A stretch of DNA of 64,000 nt, taken from contig NZ_WPHG01000002.1 of the NCBI RefSeq assembly GCF_009742725.1, positions 310,001 through 374,000 of the forward strand. Direction: 5' to 3'. Position numbers and translations under genes: made by a program. This stretch comes from Nitratireductor arenosus (lineage in GTDB: Bacteria; Pseudomonadota; Alphaproteobacteria; Rhizobiales; Rhizobiaceae). Below, piece after piece: positions 24,959-34,010 of the stretch (positions within the stretch are counted from its first letter, which is position 1; each line of letters starts with the position of its first letter). The notes beneath the pieces are model-generated. The model searched no databases and had not been told where the DNA came from. It was given only the letters and a program-made list of their open reading frames with translations.

Positions 24959-26134
24959 CTATCGGCCGACCAGGTGCCGGGCGATGATGACGCGCATGAT
25001 CTCGTTGGTGCCTTCGAGGATCTGGTGAACCCGCAGGTCGCGCACCAGCTTCTCGACGCCGTATTCGTGCAGATATCCGTAGCCGCCATGGATCTGCAGC
25101 GCCTCGTTGGCGATCTCGAAGCCGGCATCGGTGACGAAACGCTTGGCCATGGCCGACCATTTCGAGGCATCGTGGGTCTTGCGGTCGAGCCGGGAGGCGG
25201 CGGCGTAGAGCAAAAGCCGGGCAGCGTTCAGGTCGGTCTCCATGTCGGCGAGCTTGAACTGCAGCGCCTGGAACTGGTCGATCGTCTTGCCGAATGCCTT
25301 GCGTTCGCCGGCATAGGCGAGCGCCTTGTCGAGCGCCGACTGCGCGCCGCCGAGCGAGCAGGCGGCGATGTTGAGCCGGCCGCCGTCGAGCCCGGCCATG
25401 GCGATCTTGAAGCCGGCTCCTTCGCCGGAGAGCAGGTTTTCGGCCGGCACCTTGCAATCCTCGAACACGACCTGGCGTGTCTCCTGCATGTGCCAGCCCA
25501 TTTTGCGCTCGTCATTGCCGAAGGAAAGCCCCGGCGTGCCCTTTTCGACCACGAAGGTCGACACACCCTTCGGGCCGTCCTCGCCGGTGCGCGCCATCAC
25601 CACGTAGAGGTCGTTGCCGCCGGCGCCGGAGATGAACTGCTTGGTGCCGTTCAGCACATAGTCGCTGCCATTGCCGCCGGCGCGCGCGGCCCGGGTCTTG
25701 AGCGCGGCGGCGTCGGAACCCGAGCCCGGCTCGGTCAGGCAGTAGCTGGCCAGCAATTCCATCGAGCACAGCCGTGGCAGGAATTTTTGCCGCTGTTCGT
25801 CATTGCCGAACATGTCGATCATCCATGCCGCCATGTTGTGGATGGAAATGAAGGAGGAAAACCCGGGGCAGGCATGAGCCAGCGCCTCGAAAATCAGCAC
25901 CGCGTCGAGGCGGCCGAGCGCGGAGCCGCCGACATCGTCGCCGACGTAAATGCCGCCGAAGCCAAGTGGCCCGGTCTCGCGCACCACGTCGGTGGGGAAA
26001 TGCGCGTCGCGGTCCCAGTCGAGCGCATGCGGGGCGACCTTGTCGGCGGCGAAGCTCTGCGCCATCTCCTGGATCGCGCGCTGGTCCTGGTTGAGTTCGA
26101 ACTGGCCTGCGGCGGCGTCGACGATCGCGTCCAT
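24959..26134 (-). CDS. acyl-CoA dehydrogenase, probably isobutyryl-CoA (valine pathway)
   Basis: 391 residues from ATG 26134 (GGGAGGACC upstream); a longer frame of 28 more residues is less likely. The family signatures LLASYCLTEPGSGSDAAALK and YAGERKAFGKTIDQFQALQF, and the FAD/substrate motif ALQIHGGYGYLHEYGVEKLV, are complete. DLRVHQILEGTNEIMRVIIA carries the ETF-type end, with the Glu of LEGTNE at the usual catalytic position. Adjacency to mmsB points to isobutyryl-CoA dehydrogenase rather than a straight-chain enzyme. A near-palindrome lies about 90 bases upstream. Confidence 0.9.
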   Translation of the reverse strand: MDAIVDAAAGQFELNQDQRAIQEMAQSFAADKVAPHALDWDRDAHFPTDVVRETGPLGFGGIYVGDDVGGSALGRLDAVLIFEALAHACPGFSSFISIHNMAAWMIDMFGNDEQRQKFLPRLCSMELLASYCLTEPGSGSDAAALKTRAARAGGNGSDYVLNGTKQFISGAGGNDLYVVMARTGEDGPKGVSTFVVEKGTPGLSFGNDERKMGWHMQETRQVVFEDCKVPAENLLSGEGAGFKIAMAGLDGGRLNIAACSLGGAQSALDKALAYAGERKAFGKTIDQFQALQFKLADMETDLNAARLLLYAAASRLDRKTHDASKWSAMAKRFVTDAGFEIANEALQIHGGYGYLHEYGVEKLVRDLRVHQILEGTNEIMRVIIARHLVGR

Positions 26135-26221
26135 CTGGTCCTCCCGGAAACGGTGTTCACCCGTCCTGAGAGGCCAATCTAGACCAATGAGGAGCCCGCG
26201 CAACTCGACGGTCGACAATCC

Positions 26222-26241
26222 GATGTGCGAATTCGCGCATC
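26222..26241. promoter_or_regulatory. near-perfect palindrome upstream of the valine operon
   Basis: A 20-base element with arms GATGTGCGAA and TTCGCGCATC has a single mismatched pair. It ends about 90 bases before the acyl-CoA dehydrogenase start. That distance and symmetry suit an operator for the acyl-CoA dehydrogenase/mmsB pair. The binding factor is unknown. Confidence 0.45.
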
Positions 26242-26322
26242 CGGGGTGCGGATTCTGGCCAAGCCGGCAACAGCGCAGTCAACGCAGCGACCGGCGGCCG
26301 GATGTCGACCGGACTATGGGCT

Positions 26323-26730
26323 TTAGGCGCGGGCGTACCAGGCGAGAATGGCCGGCATGTTGTGCTCGAAACCGCCCGGCAGGAACAGGTTGAACAGCCC
26401 CGCGCGTCGATCGCCGCGGTTTTCGAAATCATGCGTGATGCCGGCAGGGACAAGGACGAAAGTGCCCTTGTCGGCCTCGATCCAGTTGTCGCCGACCCGG
26501 ATCGAGGCGGTTCCCTCGACGACGTAGAAAATTTCGTCATTGTCGGCATGGCTGTGCGGGCCGGGTCCCGCGCTTCGCGGGGCGAGCCACCATTCCGAAG
26601 CGCTGAAGCGGCCGCCGCTCTCCACGCCGTCGGCCTTGAAGACGGCGCGCATCGTCGGCATGTCGTAGCCGCGGCCCTCGCCGGGGCCAAGTACGACCGC
26701 GCCGGCCGGCAGGGCAGTGGTGTCCTCCAT
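26323..26730 (-). CDS. cupin-domain protein
   Basis: 135 residues from ATG 26730. It is a single small beta-barrel with the metal-type cupin motifs: GPHSHADNDEIFYVVEG holds the two His and Glu ligands in the usual spacing, and TFVLVPAGITHDFENRGD supplies the second His. The remainder gives no substrate clue. It is 4 bases after the glyoxalase-fold gene, so the two share a transcript. Confidence 0.85.
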   Translation of the reverse strand: MEDTTALPAGAVVLGPGEGRGYDMPTMRAVFKADGVESGGRFSASEWWLAPRSAGPGPHSHADNDEIFYVVEGTASIRVGDNWIEADKGTFVLVPAGITHDFENRGDRRAGLFNLFLPGGFEHNMPAILAWYARA

Positions 26731-26734
26731 CGCC

Positions 26735-27163
26735 TCACTCCGCCGGTTCGTGGGCTTTCGGCCAATAAGTGCCGAAAGCCCAGATATTGCCCTCGGGATC
26801 GCGGCAGACGATCTCGCGGCTGCCATAGTCGCGCTCGACCGGCCCCTCGACGATCTCGGCACCGGCCTTGGCGGCCCGCGCGCACAGGGCGTCGACGTCG
26901 TCTACGGCGATATAGAGCGATTTGCCGCCGGCACCGTCGGGGGCGCCGACCAGATCGCCATAGGCGCTGTCGCGCATGTCGCCGCACATGATCATCGACG
27001 AGCCGAAGGCAAGCTGGGCGTGGACGACCGTGGCGCCGTCCATATATTTGGCGTGCACGGTGAAGCCGAAGGCCTCGCATAGCCAATCGATCATTCTTGA
27101 AGCGTCACGAAAACGCATGGCGGGAAAGATGCGCGGGGCTTCGATGGCGGTGAAGGTTTGCAT
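26735..27163 (-). CDS. VOC/glyoxalase-fold protein
   Basis: 142 residues from ATG 27163 (AGGAGC upstream). Two beta-alpha-beta halves of the vicinal oxygen chelate fold are visible: RFRDASRMIDWLCEAFGFT and later DPEGNIWAFGTYWP. Members are often called PhnB-like or bleomycin-resistance-like; the reaction is unknown. It is the first gene of the pair with the cupin protein. Confidence 0.82.
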   Translation of the reverse strand: MQTFTAIEAPRIFPAMRFRDASRMIDWLCEAFGFTVHAKYMDGATVVHAQLAFGSSMIMCGDMRDSAYGDLVGAPDGAGGKSLYIAVDDVDALCARAAKAGAEIVEGPVERDYGSREIVCRDPEGNIWAFGTYWPKAHEPAE

Positions 27164-27304
27164 GACCGTGCTCCTGGCGTTGCGATGGCATCATCCATCG
27201 CAGAAGCCGGCCGGTCGGTCTTGAAGAAATGTTACCTTCGGCCGGCGGTCACGCGCGGCGGTTCCGCATCCCCCGCTGTCCTTCAAGTGGCGGGCCGGCC
27301 GCAA

Positions 27305-27736
27305 TCAGCGGCGCACGACCACGCGCATGTTCTTCAACCCCTCGCGCTGGGTCAGCCGGAACAGGATCGCGGCGTTGGAGGGATGCAGCCGGATGCAGCC
27401 GGCCGAGGCCGGGCGGCCAAGCCGTTTTACCGCATTGGTGCCGTGGATGGCGTAGTTGCCGCTGTAGAAAATCGAATAAGGCATCGGCGCGTTGTTGTAG
27501 CGGCTCGATCGGTGGTGGCGCGACAGCCATTTGGCCCGCCAAGTGCCGACCGGCGTCACCTTGCCGCGCCGTGCGGTCGACACCTTCCAGCGATATTTCA
27601 CCACACCGCGGTGCACGACCGTCATCGTCTGCGACGACAGGTCGACCCGCGCCTCCAGCCGAGCGGCGTGTGCGTCCGCTGGCGTGGCGAGCATGAGGAA
27701 ACCGACAAAAACCAAGGAAAACAGATAGCGAAACAT
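27305..27736 (-). CDS. small L,D-transpeptidase (YkuD domain)
   Basis: 143 residues from ATG 27736. A signal peptide (MFRYLFSLVFVGFLMLATPA) is followed by a single YkuD domain. The catalytic motif is complete: AIHGTNAVKRLGRPASAGCI has the His and the nucleophilic Cys in SxGC. These enzymes make 3-3 peptidoglycan cross-links or attach proteins in the periplasm. A divergent paralogue with the same layout lies 259 bases away. Confidence 0.9.
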   Translation of the reverse strand: MFRYLFSLVFVGFLMLATPADAHAARLEARVDLSSQTMTVVHRGVVKYRWKVSTARRGKVTPVGTWRAKWLSRHHRSSRYNNAPMPYSIFYSGNYAIHGTNAVKRLGRPASAGCIRLHPSNAAILFRLTQREGLKNMRVVVRR

Positions 27737-27995
27737 GAACTCGACCCCGCCCTTACAGGAACAATTTCAAGACCCTATAACAGGTTGGGGTTTCCTTCCC
27801 GTTATCGGCGCTTCAATTTTTCGTCAGACCCCGCCGCCGGTTCGTCCACAGCTTGTCCACAAGGTTGCCGTTACGTCAAGGTGCCGAGACTATCCTAGGG
27901 TTTCACGCCGGCGGCCTCTGTAAAACTGTTCACTTACCGTTCACGAGCACCGCCTTACGCTGGGTAACAGGGTAAAGTGGCTTGGGGTTGAACGG

Positions 27996-28427
27996 ATGAA
28001 AAAACTGGTTCTGACTGTCCTTTCTGCCGTGGCGGTCGTGCTGGCGGCAAGCGGGAGCGGCCTGGCAGCGAGCCTGGTGGCGACGGTCGACGTGTCGGCG
28101 CAGACCATGACGGTCAAGAAGCACGGCCGGGTGATTTATCGCTGGAAGGTGTCGACGGCGCGTAGGGGTTATGTCACGCCGCGCGGCCAGTACCGGCCGA
28201 TCCGCATGCATCGGATGTGGCATTCGCGCAAATACGATATGTCGCCGATGCCTTATTCGATCTTCTATCACGGCGGCTACGCCATCCACGGCACCAATGC
28301 CGTTAATCGCCTTGGCAGGCCGGCCTCGCATGGCTGCGTGCGCCTGCGCACCGCCAACGCGGCCAAACTCTACGCGCTGGTCAAGCAGGTGGGTCCCGGC
28401 AATACGCGCATCGTCGTGGTGAACTGA
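27996..28427 (+). CDS. small L,D-transpeptidase (YkuD domain), paralogue
   Basis: 143 residues from ATG 27996. It has a signal peptide (KKLVLTVLSAVAVVLAASGS) and then one YkuD domain with YAIHGTNAVNRLGRPASHGC ending in the active Cys and VRL. It matches the divergent neighbour through STARRG, MPYSIFY and the catalytic block, which marks a local duplication followed by inversion. A good terminator follows it. Confidence 0.9.
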   Translation: MKKLVLTVLSAVAVVLAASGSGLAASLVATVDVSAQTMTVKKHGRVIYRWKVSTARRGYVTPRGQYRPIRMHRMWHSRKYDMSPMPYSIFYHGGYAIHGTNAVNRLGRPASHGCVRLRTANAAKLYALVKQVGPGNTRIVVVN

Positions 28428-28449
28428 CGATCAATCCTCCCCGATCGCG

Positions 28450-28484
28450 CGCCGCGTCGCCGGCCGGGCGGCGCGGCGTCTTTT
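28450..28484 (+). terminator. Rho-independent terminator after the L,D-transpeptidase
   Basis: Stem CGCCGCG...CGCGGCG with an inner CGCC/GGCG (one mismatched pair) and a short loop is followed by TCTTTTC. It lies 22 bases after the transpeptidase stop and before the soeA promoter. Confidence 0.75.
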
Positions 28485-28563
28485 CGTCAGGATTTTGGCG
28501 GCGCGCACAGGATCGTCGGCTTTGTCGTGAAAAGTGCCGGTGTCGTCCATTCCCTTGTACCTG

Positions 28564-28579
28564 AGTCTTGTATAAGACT
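28564..28579. promoter_or_regulatory. operator-like inverted repeat before soeA
   Basis: AGTCTT-GTAT-AAGACT lies 20 bases before the soeA start, where a repressor would block transcription. The region matches 63868-63890 in two blocks, TCTTGTAT and TATAAGACTTG. It is of the GntR-operator kind; the regulator is not in the window. Confidence 0.6.
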
Positions 28580-28598
28580 TGCGTGAAAGGGAGTGCCC

Positions 28599-31439
28599 AT
28601 GAGTCCTCAACCACGCCTTGCGCTGTCCAACCCGGTCGGCGACGAGGTGCGCAAGACCACCTGCTATATGTGCGCCTGCCGATGCGGCATCGACGTCCAT
28701 CTCAAGGATGGCAGGATCCGCTACATCGAAGGCAATCGCGATCACCCGGTCAATCGCGGCGTGCTGTGCGCCAAGGGGTCGGCCGGCATTATGCAGCATT
28801 ACGCGCCGGCGCGTCTCGACGGGCCGTTATTGCGAAGCGGTCCGCGCGGCTCTGGCCAGTTCAGGCGTATTTCGTGGGAGGAGGCGCTCGCGCTCGCCAC
28901 CGAGTGGATGGGTTCCGTGCGTCGTACGGACCCGAAAAAGCTCGCCTTTTTCACCGGCCGCGACCAGAGCCAGGCGCTAACCAGTTTCTGGGCGCAGCAG
29001 TTCGGCACGCCCAACTATGCCGCCCATGGCGGTTTCTGCTCGGTCAACATGGCGGCGGCCGGCATCATGACGATCGGCGGCGCGTTCTGGGAATTCGGCG
29101 CGCCGGACTGGGAACGTACCAAGCTCTTCGTCCTGTTCGGGGTCGCGGAAGACCACGATTCCAACCCGCTCAAGCTCGGCATTTCCAAACTGAAGAGCCG
29201 TGGCGCGCGGTTCGTGTCGGTCAATCCGGTGCGCACCGGCTATTCGGCCATCGCCGACAACTGGATCGGCATTCGTCCCGGCACGGACGGGCTTCTGATC
29301 CTGGCGCTGGTCCACGAATTATTGCGCACGCGCCGGATCGATGTCGACTATCTGGTGCGCTACACCAACGCGCCGTGGCTGGTCGTCGATGCGCCGGGCA
29401 CGGCCGAGCACGGGCTTTTCGCGCGCGACCGCGAGGGCCGGGCGCTGATCTGGGAAACCGTGACCGAGCAGGCGGTTCACCACGATCTCAAGGGCGCGCG
29501 CCCGGCGCTCTCGGGCCGCTACGAGCTTGCCGACGGGCGGTTCGCGCGACCCTCCTTCCAATTGCTGGCCGAAAAATATCTGGACGCGGGTTACGCGCCC
29601 GATGCGGTCGCCGCCGAAACCGGGGTCGCGGCCGAGACGATCCGCGGGCTTGCCGCCGAGATCGCGCGGGTCGCCTTCGAGGAGGAAGTCTTCGTCGACC
29701 AGCCCTGGACCGACATGCATGGCGAACGCCATGACGGTTTCGTCGGTCGGCCGGTCTCCTTCCACGCCATGCGCGGCATTTCGGCCCACTCGAATGGCTT
29801 TCAGACCGCGCGCGCGCTGCATCTTTTGCAGGTGCTGATCGGGGCGATCGACTGTCCGGGCGGGTTCCGTTACGAGCCGCCTTATCCCAAGCCGGTCGAG
29901 GCGCATCCGCGTCCGCATGGGCGGGCCGAGCATTTCGGCTCCGAGCAGCCGCTGGCCGGGCCGCATCTCGGCTTTCCGCGCGGGCCCGAGGATCTTCTGA
30001 TCGACGAGAACGGGCAGCCGACGCGCATCGACAAGGCGTTTTCCTGGGACGCGCCGATTTCAGCGCATGGTCTGATGCACATGGTGATCGCCAATGCCCA
30101 TGCCGGCGATCCCTATCCGATCGACACGCTGTTTCTCTATATGGCCAACATGGCTTGGAACTCGTCGATGAACACCGCCGGCGTCATCGAGATGCTGGAG
30201 GACAAGGACGGCGAGACCGGCGAATACCGCATCCCGCGCATCATCGTCGCCGATGCCTATGCCTCCGAGATGACGGCCTATGCCGACCTGGTCCTGCCCG
30301 ACACGACCTATCTGGAACGGCATGACTGCATTTCGATGCTCGACAGGCCGATCTCCGAGCCGGACGCGGTCCAGGACGCGATCCGCTGGCCGGTGGTCGA
30401 GCCCGACCGGGACGTGCGCGGTTTCCAGTCGGTGCTGCTCGATCTGGGCGCGCGGTTGAAATTGCCGGGTTTCGTCGACGCGCGCGGCACGCCGCTTTAC
30501 CGCAACTACGCCGATTATATCGTGCGCCACGAGCGCCGGCCGGGCATCGGCCCGCTGGCCGGGTTTCGCGGCACGGCGGGTGACCGGGTGGGGCGCGGCG
30601 CGATCAACCCGGCCCAGCTCGAGCGCTATATCGAAAACGGCTCGTTCTTCGTCCATCCCGTTCCGGCCGAAGCGCTATATTTCAAGCACGCCAACCGCGC
30701 CTATCAGGACTTTGCCGTCAAAATGGGGTTTTTCGACCAACCGCAGCCGGTAATTTTTCAACTTTACCAGGAAAACCTGCAAAAATTCCGACTTTCCGCC
30801 GAAGGGCTGCGCGAACCGTTCGCGCCGGAAACGCACCGCGCCCGCATCCTGGACAGTTTCGACCCGCTGCCGGGCTGGTACCGGCCGCTGGAGGAGGCGG
30901 CGATCGACCGCGAGCGCTATCCGCTGCATGCCATCACCCAGCGGCCGGCGGCGATGTATCATTCCTGGGGTTCGATGAATGCCTGGCTGCGGCAAATCCA
31001 TACCACCAACCCGCTCTACGTGCCGGGTGCCGTTTGCGACGCGGCGGGGCTGGTCGATGGCGACTGGGCCTGGGTGATCTCGCCGCACGGGCGCATCAAG
31101 GTCGAGGTGGCTCGCATGGAGGCCGTCAACGGCGCGACGGTGTGGACCTGGAACGCGATCGGCAAGCGTAAGGGCGCCTGGGGGCTGCATGAGAACGCGC
31201 CCGAAGCCAAGAAGGGTTTTCTGCTCAACCATCTGATCCATGAATTGCTGCCGCCGAAGGGCGACGGGCTGCGATGGTCGAATTCCGATCCGGTCACCGG
31301 CCAGGCGGCCTGGTACGATTTGCGCGTCAGGATCGAGAAGGCCGAGCCGGGCGCGCGTTCCGAGCCGCAATTTCGCGCCGTCGAACGGCACGGCAAGGCA
31401 CCGGACGAATTACGATACGGGCAGGAGTGGAACTCATGA
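28599..31439 (+). CDS. soeA: sulfite dehydrogenase (SoeA-type) molybdopterin subunit
   Basis: 946 residues from ATG 28599 (AAAGGGAG upstream). It begins with the [4Fe-4S] motif TTCYMCACRCGIDVHL and a later CAKG, then the molybdopterin-binding blocks (AAHGGFCSVNMAAAG, FTGRDQSQALTSFWAQ, LFGVAEDHDSNP, VSVNPVRTGY), a C-terminal domain from about residue 770, and no twin-arginine signal. A cytoplasm-facing, DMSO-reductase-family enzyme followed by 4Fe-4S and NrfD/DmsC-like subunits matches SoeABC of purple and marine alphaproteobacteria, which oxidises sulfite to sulfate. Other activities of the family (for example thiosulfate or polysulfide) cannot be ruled out by sequence alone. Confidence 0.8.
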   Translation: MSPQPRLALSNPVGDEVRKTTCYMCACRCGIDVHLKDGRIRYIEGNRDHPVNRGVLCAKGSAGIMQHYAPARLDGPLLRSGPRGSGQFRRISWEEALALATEWMGSVRRTDPKKLAFFTGRDQSQALTSFWAQQFGTPNYAAHGGFCSVNMAAAGIMTIGGAFWEFGAPDWERTKLFVLFGVAEDHDSNPLKLGISKLKSRGARFVSVNPVRTGYSAIADNWIGIRPGTDGLLILALVHELLRTRRIDVDYLVRYTNAPWLVVDAPGTAEHGLFARDREGRALIWETVTEQAVHHDLKGARPALSGRYELADGRFARPSFQLLAEKYLDAGYAPDAVAAETGVAAETIRGLAAEIARVAFEEEVFVDQPWTDMHGERHDGFVGRPVSFHAMRGISAHSNGFQTARALHLLQVLIGAIDCPGGFRYEPPYPKPVEAHPRPHGRAEHFGSEQPLAGPHLGFPRGPEDLLIDENGQPTRIDKAFSWDAPISAHGLMHMVIANAHAGDPYPIDTLFLYMANMAWNSSMNTAGVIEMLEDKDGETGEYRIPRIIVADAYASEMTAYADLVLPDTTYLERHDCISMLDRPISEPDAVQDAIRWPVVEPDRDVRGFQSVLLDLGARLKLPGFVDARGTPLYRNYADYIVRHERRPGIGPLAGFRGTAGDRVGRGAINPAQLERYIENGSFFVHPVPAEALYFKHANRAYQDFAVKMGFFDQPQPVIFQLYQENLQKFRLSAEGLREPFAPETHRARILDSFDPLPGWYRPLEEAAIDRERYPLHAITQRPAAMYHSWGSMNAWLRQIHTTNPLYVPGAVCDAAGLVDGDWAWVISPHGRIKVEVARMEAVNGATVWTWNAIGKRKGAWGLHENAPEAKKGFLLNHLIHELLPPKGDGLRWSNSDPVTGQAAWYDLRVRIEKAEPGARSEPQFRAVERHGKAPDELRYGQEWNS

Positions 31440-32206
31440 CGGCGCTGCCTTCACAGCCTTCCGCCACCAAACTCGGTCTGGTCATCGATCTCGACATCTG
31501 CGTCGGCTGTCATGCCTGCGTGGTCAATTGCAAGGAGTGGAACACCGGCGGCTACGGCGCGGCATTGTCGGACCAGGACCCTTATGGCGAACATGTCTCG
31601 GGCGCCTGGCTCAACCGCATCCACACGTTCGAGATCGTGCCGGAAGGCGGAGAACTGGTCGGCGAGGCGGGCGAGGCGCGCATCGTGCATTTCCCGAAAT
31701 CCTGCCTGCATTGCGAGGAGGCGCCATGCGTGACGGTCTGTCCGACCGGCGCCTCCTATAAACGGGCCGAGGACGGTATCGTGCTGGTCGCCGAGGACAA
31801 ATGCATCGGCTGCGGGCTGTGCGCCTGGGCGTGCCCCTATGGCGCGCGCGAAATGGATCTGGCCGCCGGCGTGATGAAGAAATGCACGCTGTGCGTAGAC
31901 CGCATCTACAACGAGACCTTTGACGAGGAGGATCGTGTGCCGGCCTGCGTGCGCACATGTCCGGCCAATGCGCGCCATTTCGGCGATCTCGGCGATCCCG
32001 CCTCGCAGGTCTCCAAGATGGTCGCCGCGCGCGGCGGCATCGATCTGATGCCGGAGCAGGGCACGCGGCCTGTCAACAAATATCTGCCGCCGCGGCCGCG
32101 CACCACGCTCGCCTCGCGTGGGCAAGCCGGGCCTGCCGCCGACGAGGACACCGGTGGCGCGACCGGATTTTTCGCCTGGATCGACACCATGCTGGAGAAG
32201 ATCTGA
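31436..32206 (+). CDS. soeB: SoeB-type 4Fe-4S electron-transfer subunit
   Basis: 256 residues, starting at an ATGA overlap with the soeA stop. The Cys clusters follow the DmsB/NrfC arrangement with four [4Fe-4S] sets: DICVGCHACVVNCKEWN, then SCLHCEEAPCVTVCPTGA, CIGCGLCAWACPYGARE and KCTLCVDR with a final ACVRTCPANAR. It passes electrons between the molybdenum subunit and the membrane subunit downstream. Confidence 0.85.
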   Translation: MTALPSQPSATKLGLVIDLDICVGCHACVVNCKEWNTGGYGAALSDQDPYGEHVSGAWLNRIHTFEIVPEGGELVGEAGEARIVHFPKSCLHCEEAPCVTVCPTGASYKRAEDGIVLVAEDKCIGCGLCAWACPYGAREMDLAAGVMKKCTLCVDRIYNETFDEEDRVPACVRTCPANARHFGDLGDPASQVSKMVAARGGIDLMPEQGTRPVNKYLPPRPRTTLASRGQAGPAADEDTGGATGFFAWIDTMLEKI

Positions 32207-33133
32207 ATGCATCCCGCATTGTCGATCATCGTTTTCACCACCAGTTCGGGCCTTGGTTACGGGCTCGCCTTCTTTCTCGGATTCGGTCTGCTCGATCCCG
32301 CCGCATTCGCCACCAAGGCGGCGCATGTGATTGCCCTCGGCCTGATCTCGGTCGGTCTGTTGTCGTCGACGCTGCACCTCGGCAATCCGCAGCGCGCGTG
32401 GCGCGCCTTGTCGCAATGGCGATCGAGCTGGCTGTCGCGCGAGGGCGTGCTGGCGATCGTAAGTTTCGTGCCGCTTTGCCTGTCCGCCTGGTTCGTGATC
32501 TTCGAGGGCCGTCATTCCTGGCCAGCCGGGCTGGCCGGTTCGCTCGGCTGTGCGGTGACCGTCTATTGCACGGCGATGATCTATGCCTCCTTGCGGACCG
32601 TGGAGGCCTGGCACACGCCGCTCACGCCGGCCGCCTTCCTGGCCTTCGCCGGGGCAGGCGGTGCGATGCTGGCGACGTTTTTTGCCGCGCTCGGCGGCGG
32701 AAATGCCGGTCTGACGGCCGTGCTTGCGCTGGTTCTGCTTGTCCTTGCCTGGGGAACGAAACTCGTCTGGCGCCGGCGCCTGCGCGCGCTTTCATCGACC
32801 TCGACACCGGAGACCGCGACCGGGCTCGGCGCGCTCGGACGGGTGCGGTTGCTCGAACGGCCGCATGTCACGGAAAACTACCTCACCCGCGAGATGGGTT
32901 TTCGCATCGCGCGCAAGCATGCCCGAAAACTGGCCGCCATCGCTTTCGGTCTCGGCGGCGGTGTGCCGTTCGTCCTGCTTGCGGCATCGGCTCTGTTTGC
33001 GGCCGAAGGCGGCCTTGGCTGGCCGGTTTTCGCCTTTCTGGCGCTCGCGGCCTACGCGACCGGGATGCTCGTGGAGCGCTGGCTGTTTTTCGCCGAGGCG
33101 AGGCACAGCGTGATGAACTATTACGGCAGGTGA
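32207..33133 (+). CDS. soeC: SoeC-type membrane anchor (DmsC/NrfD family)
   Basis: 308 residues from ATG 32207, immediately after the soeB stop. Eight or so hydrophobic segments fill the protein (LSIIVFTTSSGLGYGLAFFL at the start; LLVLAWGTKLVW; FAFLALAAYATGMLV). LLSSTLHLGNPQRAWRAL is the family's characteristic first-loop motif, where a His sits at the quinone side in DmsC. It should donate electrons to quinone and anchor SoeAB. Confidence 0.85.
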   Translation: MHPALSIIVFTTSSGLGYGLAFFLGFGLLDPAAFATKAAHVIALGLISVGLLSSTLHLGNPQRAWRALSQWRSSWLSREGVLAIVSFVPLCLSAWFVIFEGRHSWPAGLAGSLGCAVTVYCTAMIYASLRTVEAWHTPLTPAAFLAFAGAGGAMLATFFAALGGGNAGLTAVLALVLLVLAWGTKLVWRRRLRALSSTSTPETATGLGALGRVRLLERPHVTENYLTREMGFRIARKHARKLAAIAFGLGGGVPFVLLAASALFAAEGGLGWPVFAFLALAAYATGMLVERWLFFAEARHSVMNYYGR

Positions 33134-33191
33134 ACCGGGCTGGGGCGGTGGCGCGGTGCGTCTGCCGCGTCGAACCAGCGGTCCTGCCAGG

Positions 33192-33785
33192 CTACGAGGT
33201 TGTGCGCTTTTTCGCCCAGCGTTTGGCGAGTTTTGCGACATTGGCGGTGAGGGTCTTTTCATCCGGCTTGGCGGGATTGAACGGTCCGCCGTGCCAGGCC
33301 TTGAATTCTTTGTGTTCGGGATGCTTTGTGTCGGCCATGGCCTCAACGAACATCTCGTAACCGGGCGGTCCGCCGACGTCCTCGGGCGGGCAATGTCCCG
33401 CGATCTCGGTCAGGCGCGGATAGGTTTTGTCGGGATCAGCGGCGGCCTGCGGGGCGGCATGGATATCGTGGTTCCAGTCATCGCCGAAATCGTAGAGATA
33501 GGTCAGGCCAGCGTCCCCGGCTTTGCCGAGGGCCTGGATGAGCGTGGTTTTATCCGCGGGCAGGTCCTGCGCGCTTTCGAGGTAATCCGGCATGACCCAG
33601 CGTTCGGCCTCCCACTGGTACGGCTCGCCGATGCAGAACTGGTAGAGATGGGCACTTTGCCAGCCGAATGCCGCTTGCAACGTCTGGTGCAGGCGGTCGA
33701 GCGGGATGTCGGCGGGGACTTCGAGCGTGCGCGCGACTTTGGGCGCGACATCGCGCAAGGTCACGGCAATTTTGATGATCTGCAT
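33192..33785 (-). CDS. pRiA4b ORF-3 family protein
   Basis: 197 residues from ATG 33785 (AAAGGAC upstream). Blocks such as LDRLHQTLQAAFGWQSAHLY, YLYDFGDDWNHDI and CPPEDVGGPPGYEMFVEAM are the signature of the family first seen on a rhizobial Ri plasmid. The function is unknown. It converges with soeC, with 58 bases between the stops. Confidence 0.9.
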   Translation of the reverse strand: MQIIKIAVTLRDVAPKVARTLEVPADIPLDRLHQTLQAAFGWQSAHLYQFCIGEPYQWEAERWVMPDYLESAQDLPADKTTLIQALGKAGDAGLTYLYDFGDDWNHDIHAAPQAAADPDKTYPRLTEIAGHCPPEDVGGPPGYEMFVEAMADTKHPEHKEFKAWHGGPFNPAKPDEKTLTANVAKLAKRWAKKRTTS

Positions 33786-34010
33786 GACCGTCCTTTGTCA
33801 AGGCGCAGTGTAATTTCACGGCGGTAGCGCGTCGATATCGGACTGCTTATGCCGTTCAATTGGCGGCCCCGGATCGGAAAGGCAAGGACGGGCCGGTGGA
33901 CCGGATCGCGGGCCATTTGAAGGCTTGTGCCCCTGCTGCTTGAAGACAGCCGCCAAACCGGCGCCCGAAATCCCGGTGGCGCAACGAGTCCGTTTAACGC
34001 CGGGGAGATT

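Noticed and set aside
27841-27865. Two adjacent TTGTCCACA-like DnaA boxes
   Set aside because: The pair is weak (one is a mismatch), lies between two transpeptidase genes, and no dnaA, dnaN or AT-rich unwinding region is near; not an origin.
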